Source of the DNA: Candidatus Zixiibacteriota bacterium
Lineage (GTDB): Bacteria; RBG-13-66-14; B26-G2; WVWN01
Direction of reading: 5' to 3'
Assembly (NCBI GenBank): GCA_030613505.1
Contig: JAUWLW010000017.1
Coordinates: 1-55,404 of the forward strand
DNA length: 55,404 nucleotides
Under the pieces are notes generated by a model. It ran no database searches. It was not told where the DNA came from and saw only the letters and a list, made by a program, of their open reading frames with translations. This document shows positions 7,436 through 15,960 of this stretch, in pieces (positions within the stretch are counted from its first letter, which is position 1; every line of letters starts with the position of its first letter). Made by a program: the position numbers and the translations under genes.

Positions 7436-10153
7436 CTAGCCCTCGGCGGCCTTTATCGCCGCCTGCGCCGCGGCCAGCCGCGCCACCGGGACCCGGTACG
7501 GCGAACAGGACACGTAGTCCAGGCCTATTTTGTGGCAGAAGGCGATGGTCGCCGGGTCGCCGCCGTGCTCGCCGCAGATGCCTATCTCGAGCTCGGCCTT
7601 GGCGCCGCGGCCTTTCTCGACGGCTATCTCCATCAGCAGGCCTACGCCGTTGACGTCCAACGTCTGAAACGGGTCCTCCTTAAGGATGTAGTGGTCGACG
7701 TAGTAGCGGAGGAAGGGGCCGGCGTCGTCGCGGCTGAAGCCGAAGGCGGTCTGCGTGAGGTCGTTGGTGCCGAAGGAGAAGAAGTCGGCGATGAGGCCTA
7801 TTTCGTCGGCGGTCAGCGCGGCGCGCGGTACCTCGATCATGGTCCCGACTTTGTAGGGCACGGTCACGCCCTCGGCGTCCATTATTTCATCCGCGGCGTC
7901 GCGCACGACCATGAATTGGTTGAAGAGCTCGTTGACGTGGCTCACGAGCGGAATCATTATCTCCGGCCGGACCTCGACGCCGTCGCGTACGCACTCCACC
8001 GCGGCGCCGATTATGGCGCGCGCCTGCATCTGGGTTATCTCGGGATAGATGATGCCGAGGCGGCAGCCGCGGAGGCCCAACATCGGGTTGAGCTCGCGCA
8101 GCGTCTCCATCTTCTCGGTCAGCTCTTCGGCCGGGATATCCAGCTGTCCCGCCAATTTCTCGATCTGCGCCGGCTCGCGGGGCAGGAACTCGTGGAGCGG
8201 CGGGTCGAGGGTGCGGATGACGACGGGGCGGCCGGCCATGGCCCGGAATATGCCGACGAAGTCCTCCCGCTGCATGGGCCGGAGCTCTTCGAGGGCCGCG
8301 CGCCTGCCGGCCTCGTCGCGGGCGACGATCATCTTGCGCATCGACGTGATGCGGTCGCCGGCGAAGAACATGTGCTCGGTGCGGCAGAGCCCTATGCCCT
8401 GCGCGCCGAACTTTACCGCTATGGCCGCCTGGTCCGGCTGGTCGGCGTTGGTCCAAACCCCCAGCCGCCGGGCCGCGTCGGCCCACGACATGAACTCGGC
8501 GAACGGTTGGTACACCGTCGACTCTTCCGGCGCGAGCGTCTCGTCGATGAGGACACGTTTTATCTCCGACGGCTGGGTCTCGAGGCCGCCCAGCAACACT
8601 TCGCCGGTCGTTCCGTCTACCGAGATCTCGTCGCCCTCTTTGACGACCGCACCCCCCAGCGCGACGAACTGGCGCTTCTTATAGTTTATGCGGATGTCGC
8701 TGCAGCCGACGACGCAGACCTTGCCCATCTGGCGGCCCACGAGCGCCGCGTGCGAGGTCATGCCGCCGCGCTCGGTCAATATGCCCTGGGCGGCGGACAT
8801 ACCTCTGATGTCCTCGGGCGACGTCTCCACTCGCACCAGTATGACCTTCTCGCCGCGCTCGGCCCACGCCGTGGCGTCGGCGGCGTTGAAGACGACTTTA
8901 CCCGCCGCGGCGCCCGGGCCGGCGTTCAGGCCGCGCGCGATAACCTTGCCCGCCCTGACCGCGACCTCCTTCTGCTCCAGATCGAACACCGGCCGCAGGA
9001 AGTGGTTGAGCTGCTCCGGCTCCATCGAGAGGAGGGCTTCCTCCTTGCTCATCAAGCCCTCGGCCACCATATCGATGGCGATGGTGAGCGCGGCGTACGC
9101 CGTCCGCTTGCCGGAGCGCGTCTGCAGCAGCCATAGCCGGCCGCGTTCGAAGGTGAACTCGATGTCCTGGAGGTCGCGGAAGTGGGTCTCGAGTTTGCGC
9201 GACGCCTCCTCCAGCTCGCGGTATATGGAGGGCTTCTCTTCGGCCAACGCCTCGATGGGTTTGGGGGTCCGAATGCCGGCGACGACGTCCTCCCCTTGGG
9301 CGTTGGAGAGATATTCGCCGTAGAGGCCCGTCTCGCCCGTGGCCGGGTTGCGGGTGAAGGCGACGCCGGAGCCCGAGTCCTCGCCCAAGTTGCCGAATAC
9401 CATCGACTGGACGTTGGCCGCCGTCCCCCACTCGTCCGGGATATTGTTTATCTGGCGATAGGCGATGGCCCGCGGGTTGTCCCACGACGCGAAGACCGAC
9501 CTTATGGCCCCCCACAATTGCTCGCGCGGGTCGTCCGGGAAATCGACGCCCTTGCGCTCCTTCACCGCCTCCTTGAAAAAGCGAACCAGTCCCTTCAAGT
9601 CCTCGGCGCTCAGCTCGACGTCGAGCTCGACGCCGCGGTCCTTCTTGACGGCCTCTATTATCTCCTCGAACGGGTCGACGTCGTCTTCCGTCTCCGGCTT
9701 CAGGTCCAGGACGACGTCGCCGTACATCTGGACGAAGCGCCGATACGAATCGTACGCCGGCCGCGGGTCCCCCATCTGTCGCGCCAGGCCGGCGACGGTC
9801 TTATCGTTCAGGCCGATGTTGAGGACGGTGTCCATCATCCCGGGCATAGAGACCCTCGAGCCCGACCGCACCGACAACGAGAGCGGCTTATCGACGTCGC
9901 CGAACCGGCGGTCCAGCGATTGCTCCACCCGTCCCAGGTGGATCTCAACCTCCTCCTCCAGGCTCGGGGGGAACTCGCCGTTGCGGTAAAAATATACGGA
10001 GGCTTCGGTGGTAATGGTAAAGCCGGGGGGTACCGGGATGCCGATGTTGGTCATCTCGGCCAGGCCGGCTCCTTTGCCGCCTAACAGGTCGCTCATCTTG
10101 GCGGTGCCTTCGGTGGCGCCGTCGCCGAAGAAATATACGTACTTTTTATCCAT
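7436..10153 (-). CDS. ppdK: Pyruvate, phosphate dikinase
   Basis: A 905-residue PPDK that interconverts pyruvate + ATP + Pi and PEP + AMP + PPi. The N-terminal ATP-grasp domain starts with F-G-D-G and G-G-K-G-A-G-L-A-E-M. The swivelling phosphohistidine domain has G-I-L-T-E-R-G-G-M-T-S-H-A-A-L-V, with the phosphorylated His inside T-S-H-A. The C-terminal TIM-barrel PEP/pyruvate domain has the catalytic C-G-E-H-G-G-D-P loop. Length is as expected for bacterial PPDK. A near-consensus promoter lies 60-90 bases upstream. With the por operon in this window it forms a reversible pyruvate node of the kind seen in anaerobes. Confidence 0.97.
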   Translation of the reverse strand: MDKKYVYFFGDGATEGTAKMSDLLGGKGAGLAEMTNIGIPVPPGFTITTEASVYFYRNGEFPPSLEEEVEIHLGRVEQSLDRRFGDVDKPLSLSVRSGSRVSMPGMMDTVLNIGLNDKTVAGLARQMGDPRPAYDSYRRFVQMYGDVVLDLKPETEDDVDPFEEIIEAVKKDRGVELDVELSAEDLKGLVRFFKEAVKERKGVDFPDDPREQLWGAIRSVFASWDNPRAIAYRQINNIPDEWGTAANVQSMVFGNLGEDSGSGVAFTRNPATGETGLYGEYLSNAQGEDVVAGIRTPKPIEALAEEKPSIYRELEEASRKLETHFRDLQDIEFTFERGRLWLLQTRSGKRTAYAALTIAIDMVAEGLMSKEEALLSMEPEQLNHFLRPVFDLEQKEVAVRAGKVIARGLNAGPGAAAGKVVFNAADATAWAERGEKVILVRVETSPEDIRGMSAAQGILTERGGMTSHAALVGRQMGKVCVVGCSDIRINYKKRQFVALGGAVVKEGDEISVDGTTGEVLLGGLETQPSEIKRVLIDETLAPEESTVYQPFAEFMSWADAARRLGVWTNADQPDQAAIAVKFGAQGIGLCRTEHMFFAGDRITSMRKMIVARDEAGRRAALEELRPMQREDFVGIFRAMAGRPVVIRTLDPPLHEFLPREPAQIEKLAGQLDIPAEELTEKMETLRELNPMLGLRGCRLGIIYPEITQMQARAIIGAAVECVRDGVEVRPEIMIPLVSHVNELFNQFMVVRDAADEIMDAEGVTVPYKVGTMIEVPRAALTADEIGLIADFFSFGTNDLTQTAFGFSRDDAGPFLRYYVDHYILKEDPFQTLDVNGVGLLMEIAVEKGRGAKAELEIGICGEHGGDPATIAFCHKIGLDYVSCSPYRVPVARLAAAQAAIKAAEG

Positions 10154-10212
10154 AAAGCCCTCCAGGGCGGGAATCTACAACATCGTTAGAAGGGTAACTC
10201 GTAAATCCGGCT

Positions 10213-10241
10213 ATTCTAAATTAAAACTCGAGGAATTTCAA
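10213..10241 (-). promoter_or_regulatory. Sigma-70 promoter for ppdK
   Basis: On the minus strand: -35 TTGAAA (10241-10236), 17-base spacer, -10 TAGAAT (10218-10213). It lies 60 bases before the ppdK ATG in the divergent intergenic region. Confidence 0.65.
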
Positions 10242-10264
10242 CCGTTCCGTCGTTAATACGATGT

Positions 10265-10270
10265 TATAAT
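10265..10270 (+). promoter_or_regulatory. Possible -10 element for the radical SAM gene
   Basis: A perfect TATAAT sits 25 bases before the ATG at 10295 in AT-rich sequence. No good -35 hexamer is seen at 16-18 bases, so this is weaker than the other promoters listed. Confidence 0.35.
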
Positions 10271-10294
10271 ATTTTGGTATAAAAGCAACGTCTT

Positions 10295-12814
10295 ATGCAA
10301 CCCGGCCTGGAGACAATACTACCTCTCGTGGAAAAACCCGCGCGCTATATAGGCGGCGAGACGGGCGCCGCGCCGCCGGCGCGCCCGGGCGAGCTGCGCT
10401 TCGTCCTGTGCTACCCGGACGTCTACCAAATAGGCATGAGCCACAAGGGTTTCTTAAACCTATACGCCGCGCTGGCCGAGGTTGACGGCGTGGCCGCCGA
10501 AAGGTGCTTCGCTCCCTGGGGCGATATGGCGGCCGAGCTCCGCCGGCGGGCCGTCCCGCTCGGCGCGCTCGAGTCGGGCCTGCCGCTCTCCTCCGCCGAC
10601 GTGCTCGGCTTTTCGTTCGCGACGCCGCTGAACTTCACCACCGCGCTCTCGATGCTCGAGCTCGCGGGCGTGCCGCTATTCGCCGCCGAACGCGGCGACG
10701 CCGACCCGGTCGTCGTAGGCGGCGGCCAGGCTATGTTCAACGCCGAGCCGATGGCGGATTTCCTGGACGCCGTCGCGTTGGGCGAAGGCGACGAGCTGGT
10801 CGTCGAGCTCGCCGAAGTCGTCCGCGCCGCAAAAACCGATGGCGTTACTCGAGCCGAAATGTTGAAGCGGTTGGGCGGCGTAGCGGGCGTGTACGTACCG
10901 TCGTGGTACGAGGCGACGTACGACGGCGGCCTTTTCGCGGGGCTCCGGCGGAAAGAGCCCTCCGCCCCGGCGCGGGTTCGGAAGCGTACGCCCGCCGACG
11001 CGGCGGCAGTCCCGGCCCCACCTCCCTTGGTGGCCAACGTGCCGCCCATCCACGACCGCCTGGCGGTCGAAGTCACGCGGGGGTGCGTATGGGGGTGCCG
11101 CTTCTGCCAGGCGGGGATGGTCACGAGGCCGGCGCGCGAGCGCGACGCCGACGCCTGCCTGGGGGAAGCGAAAGCGCTCACGACGGCGACCGGCGCCTCG
11201 GCGCTGTCGTTCCTCGCCCTCAGCGCCTGCGACTACTCGGCGCTGGAGCCGTTGCTCGAGAACGTCCGCTCGAGCCGCCCCGACGTCAACCTGTCGCTGC
11301 CGGCGGCGCGCATATCGTCGTACCGCGGCGAGCTTTCGGCGGCCCTCATATCGCAGCGGCGGAGCCAACAGACATTCGCGCCCGAGGTCGGCGCGGACCG
11401 CCTGCGCGCGTTCATCAACAAAGACTTCACCAACGACGACGTCATCGCCGCGGTGGCCGCCGCCGGCCGCGCCGGCTGCCAGAACGTTAAACTCTACTTC
11501 ATGGTGGGCCTTCCGTCGGAGACGGATGACGACGCCGCGGCGGTGGGCAAGCTCATCGCCCTCTGCCGGCGGGCGCTCCGCGACGGCCTGGGACGCTGGG
11601 GGAACCTCTCGGCCGCCGTATCGCCCTTCGTGCCGCAAGCCCACACGCCGTTCCAATGGCTGGGCCTCGCGCCGCCGGAGGTGCTGGCGCGCCGCATCGC
11701 GCTGGCCAAGAAGGCCGCCCCCCGGCAGGTCAAGGTCGACGGCGACGTCGGCTCGCGCGTTCTGGAGGCCTGCCTCGCCCGCGGCGACCGCCGCCTGGGC
11801 CCGGTCATCCTGGAGGCGCACCGCCGCGGCGCCCGCTTCGACGCCTGGCGCGACCACTACGACGCCGAGGCGTGGGAGGCGGCGTTCGCCGCCGCGGGCC
11901 TGTACATGGAAACGTACGCCCGGCGCGAGCTGTCGCTCGAGGCGCCGCTGCCGTGGGACCACGTCGACGTCGGCGTGACGAAAGATTTCCTGGCCGCCGA
12001 ATTCAAGAAGGCCATGGAGGGCCGGCCTACGCCCCCTTGCGAGAGCGTCGCCTGCCGGCGCTGCGGCGCGTGCGACGACGACGGCGTTACCCTTCAATTC
12101 GCGGCGTCGGAGCTCCCCAAGGCCGAAGCGCCCGCTCGCCCGGCGCTCACGAGCCGGAAGCAACGGCTGAGGTTCAGGTACGGCAAAGTGGGGCCGCGGC
12201 GGTGGTTGTCGCACCTCGAGCTGTACCGCTTGCTGCTGGCGCAATTGCGACGCGCCGGCGTGCCGCTCTCGCGGTCCGGGGGTTTCTCGCCCAAGCCGCG
12301 GCTGGTGCTGGCGCCGGCGCTGCCGGTAGGCGTCGCCGGCCTGGACGAATACGGCGAGGTCTTCCTGTACGAGGAAACCGCGCCCCAGGACTTCGTCGCG
12401 CGCGTCAACGAGGAGGAACCGTTCGTCCTGGCTCGCGCATGGGAGGAAGCCGTGCGCGGACCGGCGCTGGAAATAACTGTCGAGGGCGCGCATTACCGCG
12501 TGGAGTTCGTACCCCTGGCCGCGTCCTTGAATATACAAACGGAAACCGTGCTCGACAACGTAGACGCGCGGTTGGCCGAAGACAGCGTCGTCGTCTCGAG
12601 CCGGCGCGGCACGAAAGACTTGGGCGACGAACTGCAAATTGAGTCCTGGTCGGGCGAAGACGGCGTGTTGGAGTTTTACCTCGCCGCCGGCGCCGCGGGG
12701 TCGTTGTACGACGTCGTCGCTCAGCTGGCGGGAGTGTCGGCCGCCGAGGCGCGCGCGGCCCGCGTCACGAGAACGCACGTCGTGCTGGCCGAGGCGGACG
12801 CCGTGGGAGATTGA
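10295..12814 (+). CDS. B12-binding-type radical SAM protein fused to DUF2344 (TIGR03960/TIGR03936-like)
   Basis: An 839-residue two-part protein. The first part has an N-terminal cobalamin-binding-like region and a radical SAM core with cysteines C-V-W-G-C-R-F-C near residues 264-271, which ligate the 4Fe-4S cluster. The second, from about residue 620, is a DUF2344 domain beginning K-Q-R-L-R-F-R-Y-G-K-V-G and including S-R-S-G-G-F-S-P-K-P-R. A Cys cluster (C-R-R-C-G-A-C) lies just before the second domain. The fused form is known in many bacteria and often precedes an RNase E/G gene, as here. The substrate is not established; an RNA-modification role is a common suggestion from this context only. 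Confidence 0.88.
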   Translation: MQPGLETILPLVEKPARYIGGETGAAPPARPGELRFVLCYPDVYQIGMSHKGFLNLYAALAEVDGVAAERCFAPWGDMAAELRRRAVPLGALESGLPLSSADVLGFSFATPLNFTTALSMLELAGVPLFAAERGDADPVVVGGGQAMFNAEPMADFLDAVALGEGDELVVELAEVVRAAKTDGVTRAEMLKRLGGVAGVYVPSWYEATYDGGLFAGLRRKEPSAPARVRKRTPADAAAVPAPPPLVANVPPIHDRLAVEVTRGCVWGCRFCQAGMVTRPARERDADACLGEAKALTTATGASALSFLALSACDYSALEPLLENVRSSRPDVNLSLPAARISSYRGELSAALISQRRSQQTFAPEVGADRLRAFINKDFTNDDVIAAVAAAGRAGCQNVKLYFMVGLPSETDDDAAAVGKLIALCRRALRDGLGRWGNLSAAVSPFVPQAHTPFQWLGLAPPEVLARRIALAKKAAPRQVKVDGDVGSRVLEACLARGDRRLGPVILEAHRRGARFDAWRDHYDAEAWEAAFAAAGLYMETYARRELSLEAPLPWDHVDVGVTKDFLAAEFKKAMEGRPTPPCESVACRRCGACDDDGVTLQFAASELPKAEAPARPALTSRKQRLRFRYGKVGPRRWLSHLELYRLLLAQLRRAGVPLSRSGGFSPKPRLVLAPALPVGVAGLDEYGEVFLYEETAPQDFVARVNEEEPFVLARAWEEAVRGPALEITVEGAHYRVEFVPLAASLNIQTETVLDNVDARLAEDSVVVSSRRGTKDLGDELQIESWSGEDGVLEFYLAAGAAGSLYDVVAQLAGVSAAEARAARVTRTHVVLAEADAVGD

Positions 12815-12833
12815 CCCGAAAGCCCATTTTCCT

Positions 12834-12862
12834 TTGCCTCGCGGGCGCGTAATTGGTATAAT
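12834..12862 (+). promoter_or_regulatory. Sigma-70 promoter for rng
   Basis: -35 TTGCCT (12834-12839), 17-base spacer, -10 TATAAT (12857-12862). The start codon is at 12916, giving a leader of about 47 bases. RNase G can therefore be made independently of the upstream radical SAM gene. Confidence 0.6.
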
Positions 12863-12915
12863 TATCGGTACGGCGTTTGACCCCTACGGGCCGCTCTTCT
12901 AACGCGGCAGGAGCG

Positions 12916-14445
12916 ATGACGCAAAAGGACATCCTGGTCGATACCTCGCTGGGCGAGGTCCGCGTCGCAGTCGTCGAAAACGGCAAGTTGGTAGAGCTGT
13001 ACCTCGAGCACGAGGAGGCGGGACATTACGCCAGTGACGTTTACAAAGGCCGGGTGGAAGACGTGCTCCCCGGCCTCGGCTCGGCCTTCATCGATATAGG
13101 CCACGAAAAGCGAGGGCTGCTACACGCGTCCGACATAGTCGCGACCGGCATCGAGGACATAGACGAGGTCTTCCTATCGCAGGCCGGCGCGACCAAGGCG
13201 GGCGCCGCGCCGGCGCGCGGCCACATAGAGGACGTACTACAGCGCGGGCAAAACATAATCGTCCAAGTAACCAAAGAATCTATAGGCGACAAGGGGCCGA
13301 AGCTCACCACGGCCGTCGCCATCCCGGGCCGCTACCTCGTGTTGGCGCCTCACGCCGACCGCGTCAACATATCGTCGCGCATCGAGGACGACGACGAACG
13401 CGAGCGCTTGCGGAGCTTGGCCGAAGAAGCCAAACCCCCGGGCTACGGCTTCATAGTCCGCACCGCGGCCCAAGGGATAGAGCCCGAATTCATACTGCGC
13501 GAGCTCGAGGACCTTGTCGAAACGTGGCGTCGGATCCTGAAAAAATCGGAGCGGAAGCGCGCGCCGGTACTTCTCTACAAAGATAAAGACCTCCTGGAGC
13601 GCGTCCTGCGCGACCAGTTCACCGGCGACGTGGATACGTTCATCGCCGACTCCCTCGCCACCTACGAACGCGTCGTCCTGTTGGCGGAGAAGTACGCGCC
13701 CCATTTCGTCTCCCGCGTCCGGCTGTACGAGGACGACCACCCCATCTTCGACGCCTACGCCATCGAGGGCGAGATCGACCGGATGTTCCGGCGGAAGATA
13801 TGGCTGAGGAGCGGCGGGTACATCGTCATCGACGAGGCCGAGGCGCTGGTAGCCATAGACGTAAACACGGGGCGCTTTCTGGGACGCGAGGACCAGGAGG
13901 ATACAATACTTAAAACCAACCTCGAGGCGGCGGCCGAGATCGCCCGCCAGGTCCGACTTCGCAACATCGGCGGCATTATCATTATCGACTTCATCGACAT
14001 GACGGTCGCGGAGAACAAAGACAATGTCCTCGAAGCCCTCAAGGAATGCATGGCGCGAGACCGGGCCCGAAGCAAAATACTGGAATTGTCGGAGCTGGGC
14101 ATGGTGGAGATGACGCGCCAGCGGCAACGCGGCAGCCTGGTCGCGGCGCTCAGCCGGACGTGCCCGTATTGCCGCGGCCGCGGCGCCGTCCTGGACTACG
14201 ACGTAATAGGCGCTAAAATCGAGCGCGAGCTCACGCGCCGCCTGCGCGAAGAGAGCCGGGAGGAAATAACGGTCGTCGTCCACCCGCGCGTAAAAAATTT
14301 CCTGGACACGACGTTCGAGGAACGCTTAAACCGGCTCGAGCTCGAAAACGACACCCAGGTCAACGTCGTCTCCCGCGAAGACCTGGCGCTGGACGAAGTA
14401 GAAATAATCAACCCTCGGCGCGGCGCCGGAAAACGCCGCCGTTAA
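12916..14445 (+). CDS. rng: Ribonuclease E/G family endoribonuclease
   Basis: A 509-residue single-strand-specific endoribonuclease for rRNA maturation and mRNA decay. The ATG at 12916 (MTQKDILVDTS) follows AGGAG and matches the family N-terminus; an upstream in-frame codon at 12877 is rejected. An S1 RNA-binding domain occupies roughly residues 35-125 (Y-K-G-R-V-E-D-V-L-P-G-L-G-S-A-F). The DNase I-like catalytic core has A-I-D-V-N-T-G-R and I-I-I-I-D-F-I-D-M, whose two Asp bind magnesium. The zinc-link C-P-Y-C-R-G-R-G follows. There is no long RNase E scaffold tail, so this is the RNase G form. Confidence 0.93.
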   Translation: MTQKDILVDTSLGEVRVAVVENGKLVELYLEHEEAGHYASDVYKGRVEDVLPGLGSAFIDIGHEKRGLLHASDIVATGIEDIDEVFLSQAGATKAGAAPARGHIEDVLQRGQNIIVQVTKESIGDKGPKLTTAVAIPGRYLVLAPHADRVNISSRIEDDDERERLRSLAEEAKPPGYGFIVRTAAQGIEPEFILRELEDLVETWRRILKKSERKRAPVLLYKDKDLLERVLRDQFTGDVDTFIADSLATYERVVLLAEKYAPHFVSRVRLYEDDHPIFDAYAIEGEIDRMFRRKIWLRSGGYIVIDEAEALVAIDVNTGRFLGREDQEDTILKTNLEAAAEIARQVRLRNIGGIIIIDFIDMTVAENKDNVLEALKECMARDRARSKILELSELGMVEMTRQRQRGSLVAALSRTCPYCRGRGAVLDYDVIGAKIERELTRRLREESREEITVVVHPRVKNFLDTTFEERLNRLELENDTQVNVVSREDLALDEVEIINPRRGAGKRRR

Positions 14446-14487
14446 CGCCATCCGGCGCCCTTGTCAATAAAAAAGGAGGAGCGTAAT

Positions 14488-14898
14488 TTGCCGCCCAAAA
14501 ACGCCGACGAGAAAAAGCGCGATACGAGTTTGGACCTCGACGTACTGCGCGAATTGCGGAACATCGACCAAAGCCTGATTTCTTTGAAAGCGGCCTTCGA
14601 GAAGTTGAAATCGGCGGGGGATTTGACGGACGACGACATAGACGTCATTATGCAAGAATTCGAAGATTTCGTTTCCGGCAAGGTGACGCAGCTGGACAAA
14701 GTGCGCAACGACCTCCGCGCCCTCTACGAGCGTTATTACGAAAAATACCACGACCGCGCCATCGTCTCGGTCCACGGGGGCGTGTGCCACGGCTGCTTCG
14801 TAACCATTCCGCCCATGCGCCTCGACATTATCCGCCGCATGGACAGCATCGAATTTTGCGACAACTGCGGCCGGATCCTAATATGGGAATCCGAGTGA
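14488..14898 (+). CDS. Coiled-coil C4 zinc-ribbon protein (zf-RING_7 type)
   Basis: A 136-residue protein with a charged helical hairpin (about residues 15-90) and a C-terminal four-cysteine zinc ribbon: C-H-G-C-F-V-T-I-P near 104 and C-D-N-C-G-R-I-L near 128. This is the PF02591 family layout; members are thought to bind nucleic acids or act as regulators, with no single agreed function. I place the start at the TTG at 14488, eight bases after AGGAGG (14474-14479); the in-frame TTG at 14461 lies upstream of that site. It lies between rng and ilvC and is probably co-transcribed with both. Confidence 0.8.
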   Translation: MPPKNADEKKRDTSLDLDVLRELRNIDQSLISLKAAFEKLKSAGDLTDDDIDVIMQEFEDFVSGKVTQLDKVRNDLRALYERYYEKYHDRAIVSVHGGVCHGCFVTIPPMRLDIIRRMDSIEFCDNCGRILIWESE

Positions 14899-14920
14899 CG
14901 AAGTTTCCCTCGCCCCACCT

Positions 14921-15913
14921 ATGACCCCCTCCCTTCGAGTTTATCACGACGACGACATCTCGCCGGCCGCGCTCGAGGGCGCCGAGGTGACGGTGCTCGG
15001 CTACGGCAGCCAGGGCCGGGCGCAAGCCCTCAACCTCCGCGACGGCGGCGTCGGCGTCAGGGTGGGCCTCAGGGCCGAGAGCGCGAGCCGCCACCTCGCC
15101 TCCCAGGACGGCTTCGCCGTCGTCGAGCCGACCGCGGCCGTCGCCGGCGCCTCGTTCGTCGCCGTCCTCGTCCCCGACGAAGTCCAGCGTGAGTTCTTCA
15201 GCGGCGAGGTAGCGCCCAACTTAAGGCCGGGGGCCGTAGTCATCTTCGCCCACGGCGGCCCGGTTCACTTCGGCGACGTCGCGCTGCCGGAGGGCGTGGA
15301 CGTCGTACTCGTCGCGCCCATGGGCCCGGGGCGCATCCTGCGCGAGTATTACGTGGAAGGCCGAGGCCTCAACGCCAAGGTGGCGGTAGCCCAAGACGCC
15401 ACGGGCCGGGGCTGGCCGCGCGCGCTGGCGTACGCCCGGGCGTTGGGGTGCGGCCGCGCGGGCGTAATCGCCACGACCTTCGCCGACGAGGCCAGGCTCG
15501 ACCTCTTCTCGGAACAGGCGGTCCTGTGCGGCGGCGTCCCCGCGCTGGCCGAAGCCGCGTTCGAGACGCTGGTGGCGGCGGGGTATCCGCCGGCGCTGGC
15601 CTATATCGAGTGCGTCCGCGAGATAAAGTATATCGCCGACCTGATGTTCGAGTACGGCGTCGACGGCATGCGGCGGCGGATATCGTCGACCGCGCTGTAC
15701 GGCGGCGCCACCCGCGGGCCGCGCGTCGTCGGCCCGGAGGCCGAAAAAGCGCTGAAGGAAATATTGGAAGCTATTGAGGACGGCTCCTTCGCCGCGGAGA
15801 TGAAGAAGCGCTGGCCGGGCCGAGAAGAGTTCCTCAAGGCGGTACGCAACGACGGCCTGGAGGCCGCGCGCGAGGAGTTCGAAAAAACGGTCCGACGAGC
15901 CGAGAGCGAATGA
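14921..15913 (+). CDS. ilvC: Class I ketol-acid reductoisomerase homologue with altered active site
   Basis: A 330-residue protein of normal class I KARI length, the family that isomerises and reduces acetolactate in valine/leucine/isoleucine synthesis. The NADPH site G-Y-G-S-Q-G is at 27-32. Conserved metal and substrate residues are present: His111, Asp194 and Glu198 in D-L-F-S-E-Q, Glu230 and Glu234 in E-C-V-R-E, and Ser255. But the invariant catalytic Lys of A-P-K-x-P-G is Met134 here (A-P-M-G-P-G, codon ATG at 15320-15322), the next His is Arg, and H-G-F-x-I-H reads H-G-G-P-V-H. No other ilv or leu gene is in the window. It may be a degenerate or repurposed KARI; the symbol marks homology, not proven activity. 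Confidence 0.85.
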   Translation: MTPSLRVYHDDDISPAALEGAEVTVLGYGSQGRAQALNLRDGGVGVRVGLRAESASRHLASQDGFAVVEPTAAVAGASFVAVLVPDEVQREFFSGEVAPNLRPGAVVIFAHGGPVHFGDVALPEGVDVVLVAPMGPGRILREYYVEGRGLNAKVAVAQDATGRGWPRALAYARALGCGRAGVIATTFADEARLDLFSEQAVLCGGVPALAEAAFETLVAAGYPPALAYIECVREIKYIADLMFEYGVDGMRRRISSTALYGGATRGPRVVGPEAEKALKEILEAIEDGSFAAEMKKRWPGREEFLKAVRNDGLEAAREEFEKTVRRAESE

Positions 15914-15942
15914 AAAAGCGGCCCAAATGGGCCGCTTTTTTC
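15913..15942. terminator. Bidirectional terminator between ilvC and the subtilase gene
   Basis: The stem AAGCGGCCC-AAAT-GGGCCGCTT has TTTTTT after it on the plus strand and a T-run after it on the minus strand. It starts right at the ilvC stop and serves both convergent genes. Confidence 0.9.
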
Positions 15943-15960
15943 TTCCGTCCGTGGTTATCT

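Noticed and set aside
7316-9136. A 606-codon plus-strand frame opposite ppdK
   Set aside because: It lies across ppdK, whose catalytic motifs are all intact; no ribosome site or domain supports the antisense frame.
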